NCBI GenBank assembly: GCA_033964015.1
Contig: CM066915.1
Location: forward strand, 806,001 to 870,000
Length of the DNA: 64,000 bases
Direction of reading: 5' to 3'
Source: Scolanthus callimorphus
Lineage: Eukaryota; Cnidaria; Anthozoa; Actiniaria; Edwardsiidae
Position numbers and translations under genes: made by a program. Positions 48,801 through 59,705 of this stretch are shown piece by piece. Under the pieces are notes generated by a model that was given only the letters and a program-made list of their open reading frames with translations, was not told where the DNA came from and ran no database searches. Position 1 is the stretch's first letter. Every line of letters starts with the position of its first letter.

Positions 48801-51800
48801 TCCCCTCCTATCAGCGGCATGGTTCCCCTCACACCAGCGCACCACAGCCACAGCTGTCGCTGCCTTGTGCGGTTCCTTGGGCGTGGCGATGTCGTTCATT
48901 ATCGGCCCGGGCTTCGTACGAGACGTGAAATCAGACATGGAGTCTCTTCTTCCTAAGCCTCTTAACTATTCAGCTAATATCACGTGAGTGTGTCTCTGCT
49001 CTCTGTGATGCTCAGGATTCTTGAGAGCCTCAGAGAGCCTCATTCATCCACCATTTTGTCAGCCTAGCAACATACCGAGTCAAAGAAAGCATCCATTTCC
49101 ATCGGCTGATTTAGGGAATGTAGTGCGATATTTTCGATTGAATTCGGTACATGAAGAATAATTTGTCTGTAGATATAGCTTTGTCGAGATTTATACACGT
49201 TATTCGTCTTCTAATATCAAATCAAAACAATAGCAAGGGAGTGTAGCCGACAAGCTTCGACGACGCAGGCGAAGACGTAAGAACCATTTTATTCGTGCGA
49301 AATCAAAGAACGGAGATGCAAGCATAAAAAAGAGAACGGCAGGCTTCCTTCTTCTTACGTCTCCTTCTCTGTTTCCATCGCTCAAATTCAAGCGAAATTG
49401 TTTCCATTCTGAGTTTATATACAAGCTTTCTTCTCGGGACTTCGGGTACTTGATTTGTTCTAGAACTAATGGCATCCGATATTTGGATAGGATTTGCATC
49501 CCTGCCCGTTCAAAATTCAAATGGTTCGTCGCTAAAAGCTGTTGGTTTCATCTACACGATCAAATAAATTTTCCAATTTATAATTAACTTAGACAAAAAG
49601 AAGAATTTTGCTCGTGTAAGCAAGTTTCAAGATATCGTCACGCCGACATTTTAAATCGCTATTGGTTGGGAAAACATAAGATACTTGTTAAGGCCGAAAT
49701 ATAAAAATGCTATATACAAATGCCCGTTCTGGGCAAACTCATGCAAGAGTAGGGATAGGTTTAACGTTTTCATTTATGCAGAAGAGAAACCGCCTCTCAT
49801 GTCGCTACGCCGACGTTTCCGCCCACTTGTGTTGGTAATCCGTACACTAAATTACATATCGGTTTTCTTTTTCTAGTTTCGCAATCTCAAAGTATCAAGA
49901 TCGATCTCTCAGTTTGCAAGGTGGGTACAGAAGAGCCATCGAAGCAGCTTTTCGCATTTCCCGATTCACATTATATACACATGTATAGAAGTTTTATGAA
50001 ATAGAATAGAATTTTATGAAAGGTAGTACGCGCGCTATGATTGGTTGAGAGCTGTGCATTCTCACATTATAAACGCACGGCGATGTTATGCTATTTGTTC
50101 CACTTGGAATGCTGGTAAAACACTCGAAACGTTTTACGGCTCGTGAGTTTACTTTCCTCGTGTTTTTCCAATCTCTCGTGAGTTTTCACATTTTATAAAA
50201 TAGAAGATAGTACGCGCGCTCTGATTGGTTGAAAGCTGTGCATTCTCACTTTATAAACGCAATAAAAAGCGGATTTCTCTGATTTATAATACGATAAACC
50301 CACTTGGGATGCTGGCTCGTGAGTTTAAAACTTTTCTCGTGTTTTTCCAGCATCCCTCGTGCGTTTCTCACATTATAAACCACCGAAATCCGCTTTTTAT
50401 TGCTCAATGAACAATCGTTTGGTTTAGAAGTTTCCGTTGTCGTCAATCGTCCTGTTATCTGCATTTTCCAGAATCTGTTTACTTTAACGCCGAACACTAC
50501 TGGCCGTTGGACCAACTCAATATCACCTTACAAGACACTGAAGTTTTCCCGTCATTACAAAAGGCGTACCGAAAGCCACGACTCGGAAGGTCATCGGCAC
50601 AAGACGGGAAATATTCGGCTCATTACTGGCGAACTTCGGTTATTACGACGATATCCGACAGGAAAAGCGACCACCAGGGGATTGCATTCGGGAGAGTTAG
50701 GACAGACATCGGGATTTTTTAACGAAAGTATTGTTACCAATGGAGAAGATGCGTGGCTGAAACTTGGAAACTTTATAAACACATGTCCAGGGGAACCCGC
50801 GCTTTGCGATGACGGGCTTACCGTCTCATTTTGGATAAAATACACGAAGCCTTCAACAAAGAAACAATATTTTATGGGAACCACTGGGACTAACGCCGGA
50901 GACAGGGGGTTTCTAGTTTTTCAAGATTTTAATTTAGACGGCGAAGACCATTTAACAGTAAAGGTAGAGAACAGCACGTTGCTATGGCAACGTAGTTTCC
51001 CGGCTCCGCGTGACACGTGGATTCACGTGATATTCACGTGGAATACACGTGATGGTCTAGCTGTTTATACAAATGGTAGTCTAACAGTTAGAGATGAAAC
51101 TGGGGAAATGACGGAGCCTCGAAGCCCTTACTACACGCTTCTCACGGTCGGGAGGCCAAACAATGAATATTTATTTTCTAACGCAAGTTTTGACGAGATA
51201 GCCATATGGTATAGGTGTCTGCATCCAATGGAGATCCAAGAAATTCACAGTCGAATCGCCACGTCTTCTGAGGATACTGAACAAGTGCCCCTTGAGGAAG
51301 GTGGGTTTGAGGTGGTTCGTATTTATTTGCAGGAAAGTCAATTCTCCCGGTTTTGCCTCTGCTAATTCAGTGTTGTTTTGATTGAATTTCAGTGAAAATG
51401 AGAATTATCCAAGATGGGAAGGAACAAATCATGTACCTCCTATATACAGGTATATCACCTCACCAGCATGCATGAATGCAAGAGTTAGCTAGATTATCAA
51501 AAGAGCAGTACGCAAAGTACACAAACGCGTACCCAAATTGCGTACGTAACTTTGAAGGCGTGTAAACAAGTAGTGCACATCTCAGGCCCCGTCCACACGT
51601 GTTCTTTCCGTGTTCAAAAAACCGTCCACACTTTTAGCGTATTCAAATCGGAAAAATAGTATTCCGGTTCGTTGTCGACTTCACTATCCCCAAAATCACC
51701 CCAAATTACAGGTATTTCCGCGCTCATGGGGACCAAAACAAAGATGGCGTTTTGACGAACTTTTTGACAATTTAGGGTAAGAAATAAGCAGAAAAATTTC

Positions 51801-54800
51801 TGGAATTCCAAATATGATAAGCAGAAACTTCCTTATAAGAAAAGTTTAGAAAACGACACATTTTAACGGGAACTATCTTGATATGGACTTTTTCGTACCG
51901 AGCTTAATGAATTCTTGATCTTGTGTCCCGTTCTAGAGTTTGGTATCGTGACGCTGTTGTTCCTGGCTGTTGTGATCTATTTCCCTGACAAACCACCGAC
52001 TCCTCCAAGCCACTCAGCGCGAGTACAGAGAGAGGACTTCTTCGAGGGCGCAAAACAAATCGCCAGGTACGCGACAGCCTTGCTATAAGTATAGCACTGT
52101 TCACGCTGACGTCATCCATTGTTATTAATGTGCCAACCAGAGATCGATTGGTTCACAGAACCAAGGGCGCTATTTAATCTACGGTTGGCACATTAGCATT
52201 AGAATGGCAATGTTGATAAACATTGAATAACACTATATTGTCATTTCCTACCGCCGATTGCATTTATCCGTCTCCACTAGCGAGAAAGCTCTTGTTATTC
52301 CTTCAACGTTTTATAAGGGTGTTCGCAGATAGTTGTGTGTAAACGCCGCCACACACGGCCGAGGATTTTTCTGCCGTAAAGATTATCTCTAATCAGCTCG
52401 TGTGTGGTGACCTGTCCGCTCTTTATATTCAATTCGTCGCCGACGAAAAATCGTGGGTTTTTTTTTTTTTTTTGGGGGGGGGGGCTGTTTTAAACACATT
52501 CGCTTGGATTAACACCCAAAGTGTTTATTTATACACATCGCTTCGTTTATGTCAGAAGATTGATGACAATCGTCAATTCGAAGGCGATTAAGATTTCATG
52601 ACCATGTTGCTTTATTCAGAAATGCCCAGCCCAAGCCGTGTTCCATAACTACCAGAATGCAGCGCGCGCTATTTTAACAGTTTGTTCGACAAATGTCCCA
52701 CATCTACCGACATGCAGCACGGGCGTGCGTTATAGCTGGAAACGTCAATTGTGTCCTTATTATTTCTTTACGAATCCCATTTGTTACCAGGAATACCCAG
52801 TTCTGGACCTTGGCCGTAGTTTACGGTGTGACTACAGGTAGGTGAATGGCTAATATTCCTTTGAAAATATGGAAATTTGTCTATAAATGACAACCACCCC
52901 CGCCCCCTCTATTGCTGTCAACCTTCACCTCTATAGCACAGTGAATTTCTGCAAAACCAATCCATGGGAAAAGCTGGATTTCCCAAGGTACATGGATAAC
53001 CATGGGGAATCCGAACACTTCCCATTCTTCTAACATGGGAAATTCAGCTTTTTCTGCAGACACACACACCTGGTATTGGTCGCATAAAGCAGGTTTCGTA
53101 TGACTGTGAAAAGTGCCTCGACACGGCGCGGTACTGTCACGGTCGCGGCACGGAACCTGGCCTGCTGTAGATACGGAATGAAATCGCGTAGTCGCGGCGC
53201 CGCACAACTTTGTCTCGGCACTTTTCACAGTCATACGAAATCTGCTCTATGATGTAACAGAGATACGGATACCCCTCTAAGGCGAACTGTGTTTTGTTTT
53301 CCCAGGTGTTTACAGTGGTTGGGGTGCCTCACTTGCTGTTAATCTAGAAACCTTCAATATAAGTCAGGTAGGAGAGCTAGCCCGCGCGGGCTACCTGTGT
53401 CTTTATTTATCTCGACCCAGGCCTTTTGGCCGAGACAAAATGGCGACCAAGAGAGAACGAAGTTTTCCGATTTTCGAACATCTGCAAGTTTTGGTGAATT
53501 TTAATTTGCTGATACATATATGTTATTTACCGGCTGGGAGGTCCGTAGGGAAAAACTGTGACCGAGGTCACAGTTTTTCCCTATACGGACCGACCTAAAG
53601 CCGGTAAATAACTTATTTATTTTTTCCAACTCTAAAAGTTGAGTTTTTCGGTGAAAACGAGCGCGCGCAAATGGTTACCGTGACCTAGGTCAGAGATAGG
53701 AAAATATTGCCCCCGCGCGCGCGCTCTAAGAACCAATCAGAATGCAGAATTCGTTACCGTGCCCTCTGGGGAAGAAATAAATTCCCTAAGAATGAGGATA
53801 TGTACTTACAGTCCTGCCAAATAAGGCAAGGGATTTCCTAATAAGGAAGTTTTGCAATGCCGGCAGACTCAGTTGTCGAGTTCGTTAATGAACTTCGATG
53901 GCGCAAGTGTGCATGAATATGTCGTCTGATGCTACTCGGTAGTTCGGCGCAGGGAACCACCCTCGGGTTCCAAGTGTTCTAAGACCACGTACCATGGGAT
54001 TCCAGTGATCCTCTACAAGGGGGTTGGCGGGTATTTCCAAGAGTGGATTAACAAGAGTTATCGTATAACACACACAAAAATAGAGAATATCCTGCGACTT
54101 TAAAGATTTTTCGAATGATCTGTGATTTAATTTTAGGCTGGATCTCACAACTCTTCGCGTGGCGAGAAAGTGCGAAATCTGTGGATGACGAATTTTAGCA
54201 GGAAACCTAGTTCTAAAAGTAGACACTTTTCTGACTGTGATTCGGGCGTACATAGTAAATATGGAAACTCTTGGTAATCCACTCTTGGTATAGTATTTCC
54301 TAATGCATATGGCATTTATACACTTACGGCATTTTGTCAATACGTCACCACGACCATAAAACCTATCCAAACGTTGTTTCCAATAATATTCTAGGATGAG
54401 GCTGGATGGCTTGGTTTCTATGCAACTATAGCGGGTATCGGTGCAGGACTTATATTAGCCAGGTGTGTAGACTGTGGAGGCCCAGAGGGAAGTAGCAGCC
54501 TTTTGGTTGTTATGTCCCCTTACATTTAGAACTATCTGTTACATGTTTCCTGTATTTTATTATTAGTATAAACCAACTAATGGTCTATTACAAATCCTGC
54601 ATTCTGATTGGCTGAGCTACTAATGGTCTATTAGTGATAGACCGTACCTGGCAAAACCACCACCTTTCTTTGCAACGAAAACTTGATTTTTTCAACATAA
54701 AATAATGGTATTCATTGCCAAAACCGACCAACTAGTTGGTTTATACTAAAACAATTAGACCTCTCGTCCTCATGTGCTATATCAATAGACCATTCGGCCT

Positions 54801-57333
54801 TCGGCCTCATGGTCTATTAATCATAGCACATTCGGCCTCGAGGTCTAATTGTTAAATAGTGCTCTAACAGAGGGGCCCTTGATCCCCCTCTGGATACACC
54901 CTTAGATCTTGCGACTGATGACTTCTGGCGTGGGGCGAGCTGTACTAGTAATGGCCCCCGTATCCAAAGATTCATCACATTAATTTCCTCCTTCAGCAAA
55001 AGCATAAAAAATACCGTGAACAAAACTGTCGTTTTTGAAAAAAAAATTGGAAATATTTATCTTATATTTGGAAGTGACGGTAGATCCCCTTCTGATAAGA
55101 ATTTTGGTGACATTTGCCAGAAAAACACTGAGCTTTGTCGAAACTTTGAGAGAGAATTAACTGCCAGAAATTTTAGCGACTCGATTTTTCGATGCACCCC
55201 CCGCCATGTTGGATCTAGCTTAGTAGCCCGGCCAGATATATTTTGAGGATCCACAGGGAACCCGCGCGGCTCGCCCCCGGCAAAAACGACAGCTTATTTA
55301 TTATATGAATTGTTTTTTCCTGTTTCTCAGGTGCGCTGATCTGTTTGGTGGACGAATGAAAGCGCTTCTAATCGTGCTGTTTTTCGGTTCTGCCGGCTGC
55401 TTCCTCTGGTTCTCTTTGCTTTGCCTGAGAATGGTCCCGTTTGACGCAAGTGAGTGATCTTTATTATTCATTTGCGCGATAACCGTTGGCTGTTCCCCCT
55501 CGTTTCCCGCCATTTTCAATTGCGCGCGCGCTTGCAACACAGGAAACCCACACCAAACACTGTAGTTTCCTGAGCTGCGGTTTCCATAACTACTCGCCGT
55601 TGGCCATGTTTTTGCTCCATCGCAGTGAAAAACGCCGTGTATGACAACAAGAGATGTCACACTCGCTATTTACACTCTCGAAACCTGCAAGGAAGCCTGG
55701 GAAGGTTTTCAAATGCGGTTCGGCAAACTCCAAACGCTCGCGGCCCAGGGAAAGTCCCGAAAAGCGATGACGTCATTTTTGACTCGCTTCCTATATAGGA
55801 AGTATTTAGAACTGTTTATATAAAATAGCTCTTTTTTCTTTTCTTCAGATTCCTTGTACAAGTCGAGCATCATGGGCGGGTTCTTTGTGAGCGGTACGAT
55901 TCCTCTATTCTACGAACTCACAGTTGAATCCACATACCCGGCGGCTGAAGGTGTCACCACAGGAATCCTGACACTGGTCAATAACTTCTTCACCGTGGCG
56001 TTTCTCATCATACTAACAATCCCTACTGTGGGTAAGTAAGCGAAGGGCTTGGTCATGTTGGTAGGTTTACTATAACAAATATCCTGTGTAGTAATCCGGT
56101 TTCCGTGTGGTTTTAGGGTCAGAGAAAAGCCTGAAAGTACAAGATTTTCGATTTTGGCTGCGCGAAACATTAAAGCAATTCAATTCAATTCAATTTATTT
56201 TTTCACACAATAAATATTAAAGATATATACATAAAAAAAAACAGTAAACATGAAGAATAATAAGAAATAAAGGAGGAGAACTTATGGATAAATTGTTTTT
56301 TTTTGTGAGTGTGAGCGCATTTTGTATGACTGTGAAAAGTCAGTCGCGGTCTTCTGTTCACGGAAAATAAATCAGACGAGATGACGTGTGTGCGCATGCG
56401 CGAACGGTAAATTAAAAGGGAAACTCATTTTCGTGTCATATAATGACTGCTATTGAATTATAATGAATAAAACATGCTAAACGGCAACTGTGACAAACAT
56501 TTCTGCATTACTGTGAGATAAGCTAGTTTAAACAACAACGTGTCCCACATGGATCTCCTGCACACTCATCAGACCTATAAATATGTTGGTGATGCATAAT
56601 TAATGTTGACTGTTCACTAACGGTACAAGGGGCGTCCTTATATGGTCTGGTGGCCGGGCGTACTCTCACCCACAGGTATCTAGCTACTGAGCAATTCAAC
56701 ACCAGGATAGCGACTGTCAGGGCCGAAATCTCTGGCGTGGGCGTAAGAACCGTACGGTCGCCATACGACGCTTCAGCTCTTTGTCTGGAAGTATGGTCCT
56801 ATTTTTTTTTTTTTTTCGTTTCCTCAAGTCAAGTATTCGACGCGGTACTCGTGAAAAAAGCAGTTTCTGTATGATGTCGGATTTCTCATCTCGATTCTAT
56901 GTTTTCATATCATGCGAAATCCGCTCTGCGAGGGGTGGAAATGGATAGAGAGGGGAAAGGGGATGGGGAGGGGAGTTTAATAATCCACACTGAAAGTGAA
57001 CTCCGTTAAGAGTTAAGTTTGAGGTTAGCCGCCATTTTCATGATGACGTGAAAACCTTTTTTCCTTTTCTTTCACAGGCACTGTGTGGATGAACTGGTGC
57101 ATGTTTGGCGCATGCGCAGCAGGAATCCCATCATGCTCTCCTTCCGTGAGAAATACCGGCGCCTGGACATTGACAATGCACCGCTGACAGCTGGAGACAA
57201 AGTACCGCGGACTCGTGAGTCGCCATGTAAAACCGTTCGTGCCAAGACCCCACTCGGCTCTCTACTCTCAGTCTTTCGCTTGGACGATGTAGTCGGCAGT
57301 AGGAAGAAATGCAAAGATTTGGATTTACAGTGA
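42887..57333 (+). CDS. SLC49A4/DIRC2-like MFS transporter with LamG insertion
   Basis: Coding exons: 42887-43043, 44188-44602, 48741-48983, 49877-49920, 50472-51300, 51393-51449, 51937-52066, 52791-52837, 53306-53367, 54395-54462, 55331-55449, 55849-56031 and 57078-57333. GT-AG ends and phases agree throughout; about 869 aa against 478 in human. TM1-3 lie in exon 2 (NTYGPI, motif-A-like DVKGLR, GTGLRC), TM4-5 in exon 3 (GGGQLLNGLAGP), TM6 in exons 6-7, TM7-12 in exons 8-13 (ADLFGGR, IPLFYELTVE, AEGVTTGI, FREKYRRLD). The human protein is lysosomal and has been reported to export pyridoxine. Exon 5 adds a laminin-G-like domain in the TM5-TM6 luminal loop. Two indels break the frame: an extra A in the run 50663-50666, and a missing base at the C run 57127-57129. 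The start is the first ATG after a pyrimidine-rich leader. The gene could be allelically broken or mis-assembled. Confidence 0.88.
43120..43335. repeat. Dispersed 'gcgaccaagagag' repeat, copy 1
   Basis: A segment containing cttccttattaggaaatt, ggtcgccattttg and gcagtccgcgcg. It recurs at 53383-53525 plus 53780-53880 (split by an insertion), at about 58856-59100, and as a fragment near 61385-61500. This copy lies in transporter intron 1. Confidence 0.6.
43854..44149. mobile_element. TIR element filled with GGATTCC repeats
   Basis: The termini cgccccatgtaaggtaatcc and ggattaccttacatggggcg bound about 296 bp. The interior is built almost wholly from ggattccggattcc-type units in both orientations. 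It lies in transporter intron 1, ending about 40 bp before exon 2. Confidence 0.75.
45109..48398 (-). mobile_element. APE-type non-LTR retrotransposon (CR1/L2/Jockey-like)
   Basis: The element is antisense to the transporter, in its second intron. Its 3' end carries a short (AAAT)n tail, as in CR1/L2-type LINEs. GATT is present on both sides (45105-45108 and 48399-48402) and is single in an uninterrupted unit of the surrounding array, so it is a target duplication of at least 4 bp. The 5' end lies 3 nt before the ORF's ATG, so the element is either short-leadered or 5'-truncated with loss of any ORF1. Confidence 0.9.
45244..48395 (-). CDS. LINE endonuclease-reverse transcriptase, one frameshift
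   Basis: From ATG 48395 the frame runs 1040 codons to a stop at 45273. Residues 93-101 read GDVPTNPGW, a decayed 2A-like motif. An APE endonuclease follows (KIGHLNVQSL, LTETWLNSN, RGGGTAIYYN, LGDLNQD, SDHSLIY). The reverse transcriptase has YRPISTLPVFAKILE, FLDLSKAFDTIDH, GVPQGSLLGPLLF, the catalytic LYADDT, and YLGVVLD. Near 45656-45660 a two-base duplication (gagag) shifts the frame. Past it, the typical C-terminal region (for example KWNTLPLSLR) lies in another frame ending at 45244-45246. Up to that point no stop interrupts the ORF, so the copy is young. ORF1 is not present in the element. Confidence 0.93.
49045..49150. repeat. Dispersed ~100-bp repeat, copy 3
   Basis: It shares agcctagcaacataccgagtc and catccatttccatcggctga with 29050-29170 and 39880-39960. 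It lies in transporter intron 3. Confidence 0.65.
50005..50410. repeat. Two-copy inverted-repeat-rich element
   Basis: Two related segments (about 50010-50200 and 50205-50400) each contain gtacgcgcgct(a/c)tgattggttga. The second is bounded by caataaaaagcggatttc and gaaatccgctttttattg. It sits just upstream of the LamG exon. Confidence 0.6.
53081..53254. mobile_element. 174-bp MITE (CATACGAAATCTGCTC family)
   Basis: Inverted termini gcataaagcaggtttcgtat and atacgaaatctgctctatg extend inward through gactgtgaaaagtgcc. A half-copy occurs at 44663-44830. The larger element at 56312-56932 has related termini. This copy ends about 50 bp before transporter exon 9. Confidence 0.75.
53383..53880. repeat. 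Dispersed 'gcgaccaagagag' repeat split by an insertion
   Basis: The left half (53383-53525) and right half (about 53780-53880) together match the copy at 58856-59100. The middle is a foreign insert starting with the palindrome at 53526-53611. Confidence 0.6.
53526..53611. repeat. Near-perfect 86-bp palindrome
   Basis: The sequence from tatttaccggct through ccgtagggaaaaactgtgac folds back on gtcacagtttttccctatacgg to agccggtaaata with almost no loop. It is the left part of an insertion inside a dispersed repeat, in transporter intron 9. Confidence 0.85.
54564..54851. mobile_element. Composite TIR + hairpin element, orientation 2
   Basis: A TIR segment (54564-54747, tagtataaaccaact...agttggtttatacta) is followed by a hairpin (54751-54851, caattagacctc...gaggtctaattg). 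It is the mirror arrangement of 12021-12334. It lies in transporter intron 10. Confidence 0.65.
56312..56932. mobile_element. ~620-bp TIR element carrying the 500-bp repeat
   Basis: The left end gagcgcattttgtatgactgtg and the right end catatcatgcgaaatccgctctgcg are diverged inverted termini of the family at 53081-53254. The interior matches 35104-35620. It lies in the last transporter intron. Confidence 0.6.
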
Positions 57334-59305
57334 ACTGGCACTTACACCTTTTAGTGCATTCAAATATTCTAGTCATGGTTAGACTTTGAAAACAAAATTA
57401 TTTATGGATGGAAAGTACCTGGCATGGCTTGTCCAGAATCGCCAAGTCAACAACATCAAATTTTAAACTAAACGCAAATGTTTATTTAGTAATCACGTGC
57501 TCACAGCGTGATAGTGTTTTTGGCTTGGCTTACAAAGAAACCTGTCACGTGCTCACCGCATGATAGTGGTTTTACTTGGCTTGTGATTGGCTGGCGAGGA
57601 AGCCATTCAGTAGCAACTTGTATTTTCTCTCATTCGTGATTGGCTACGGTAGGGGGAGAGGTCAAACATCCGTACTTCTGTGGGTGCCCAATTTGGGGGT
57701 GGGGGGGTGGGGGGGTGGGTAGGTTCCGGAGCCACCTACCTCTCAGAGCTGAATTTTAGAGCAAGTATCTCCTTAAATAAAATAGATATTAAAAAGGTCA
57801 TGAATGCTCCAACGCTTTCCTCGCAGCGAGAGGAGTCCATATGTGCAATAAAAACAGGTACCCCTAGATGATGCTCTGAGAAAATGAGGTCTGAAAAAGG
57901 GGTATTGGGTTCCTAAGGGGGTAGATGCCGGTACCCACCACCTCCCGTGAAAAAAATGGGTACCAGTCGAGTACAAGTGTTTTGACCTCGTGTCGGTGTG
58001 TTTGGTCTCACTTCAATCATTTTGAAATTCGCTCGTGACGACAGATTTTGTAAAATCACACTTGCAATGGGTCAAATCGGAAACGTGTGATATATACAAC
58101 CAGGGGCAAACGCAAATCAGGATGAACCACAACCCGTTTTTTTTTTTGGGGGGGGGGGGGGGCTCCCAGGGGGACATTTTGAACCTGTTTCGAAAATTCT
58201 TGTATTGGGTGCTTTGGAATTGTTTAAACTAGATGTAATGTAGACACGTCGTAGTGGTATACGAGAAGCAGTGCTTGGGAAATAAAGCATATCAAAGTAG
58301 TAATTATTGATAAAGCTACATCATGAGCTTTTGATAAAGCATATCAAAGTTAACAGCAGCCGTTCGTAGTATCCCTACATGCTTTGCGGTACGTTTTGCT
58401 TGTCTTCACGGTCAACTCGCGCCAACGCGATGGCTTCCCGCCACATTTTTCCTACTCTTTGGTAAGTTATTTCTACTTTATTTCTGTAATTTAGAGAACG
58501 CATATCAAGGTTCTTGTGAAAAGTGTCTAGCTGACGAGTACGAATTTGTGCGAACCTATTGACGAGAGCAAACCAAAATGGCGAACGTCTGCAACACTGG
58601 CTAACAAACTAATGTGGTTAAAAGAGTGATCTTTAGAGACCATAGCTTCTTCCGACGATTTGTTTTCATAAGCATTTTTTCACTTGACTGCAATCCTTGT
58701 TATTTTTGGCTATTGTAACACTACAGAAATTTGTAAAAATATATTTGTAAAAATAATACTTGCAGAAACAGGGGGTTTGAAACTGATTTGGATTGTTACT
58801 TAACACTACCCCTACGGTTCTGATCTAGGGAAGTCCTGTCATATGTCCTTTTTTACGAATCCGCGCGGGCTGCCTGTGGTATTTTTGAAATCTCGATCCA
58901 GGCCCTTTGGTCCAGGAAAAACAAATGGCGACCAAGAGAGAACATGTTTCTCAAACAACTACAAGTTTTTTTTGTATTTTCGATCCTGCTACATTCTCTA
59001 AGATGAAGAAAAATACTTACAGACCTTCCAAATAAGGTAATTCCCTAACAAGGAAGATTTGCACCGTCGGCAATTCGACAGTCTTTTGGCGAAATTTTCA
59101 CTTGAAATGATTTCGACCATTTTGCGCTGATAACCCATGATGCACTGGGGCACCTGTATTTTGATTCAGGCTGCCTACGTCACGCCCCATGTTTCTGTGC
59201 TATCCCGCAGATCCCGCAGAGACGCGAATCCCGCAGAGAGCCTTTTACACCAGCCTTTTATTAATTTTTCACTCTTCTTTGCTATTAGTTTATTGTTTAT
59301 TTCTT
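57334..59305. other. Intergenic between convergent transporter and UGT genes
   Basis: A plus-strand AATAAA at 57776 could end the transporter transcript. A G-rich run lies at 57701-57720 and a T/G homopolymer pair at 58138-58162. The dispersed gcgaccaagagag repeat lies at 58856-59100. Minus-strand AATAAA signals at about 59257-59262 and 59294-59299 are candidates for the UGT 3' end. Confidence 0.4.
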
Positions 59306-59314
59306 AACTTTCGC

Positions 59315-59705
59315 TAGCCTGCTAGCAGGCGTTGGAGGCTGTTTTATCGGCGAAAACCCGGAGTTCGTAGTCGCGAGCGCCATCTTGGATTTTTTGGCCG
59401 AGTGACAATGGGGCGAGTGACAAAACGAGGGGGTGGGGGGCGGGAGAGAGGCGCTCGGAGATGATTGACATATTGACCGATTAGCCAATCACAATTCCCG
59501 TCTGCTGGTGGACGGGAATTTAATTAGCGACTCAAAAATGCATAGTTTCCTTGCAGGCGTTCTTTCCGCCTCTCTCCCGCCCCCCACCCCCTCGTTTTGT
59601 CACTCGCCCCATTGTCACTCGGCCAAAAAATCCAAGATGGCGCTCGCGACTACGAACTCCGGGTTTTCGCCGATAAAACAGCCTCCAACGCCTGCTAGCA
59701 GGCTA
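59315..59705. mobile_element. Palindromic MULE-like MITE inside the UGT last exon
   Basis: The 391-bp element has inverted arms of about 148 bp starting TAGCCTGCTAGCAGGCG. It is flanked by perfect 9-bp target duplications aactttcgc (59306-59314 and 59706-59714). The arms contain the phrase gagtgacaatggggcgagtg and G/C-rich runs. It interrupts the end of the UGT reading frame. Confidence 0.9.

Noticed and set aside
49200..49520. Minus-strand 106-codon frame in a transporter intron
   Set aside because: It overlaps a dispersed repeat, contains low-complexity basic runs (RRRRSL) and has no donor, acceptor or domain evidence.
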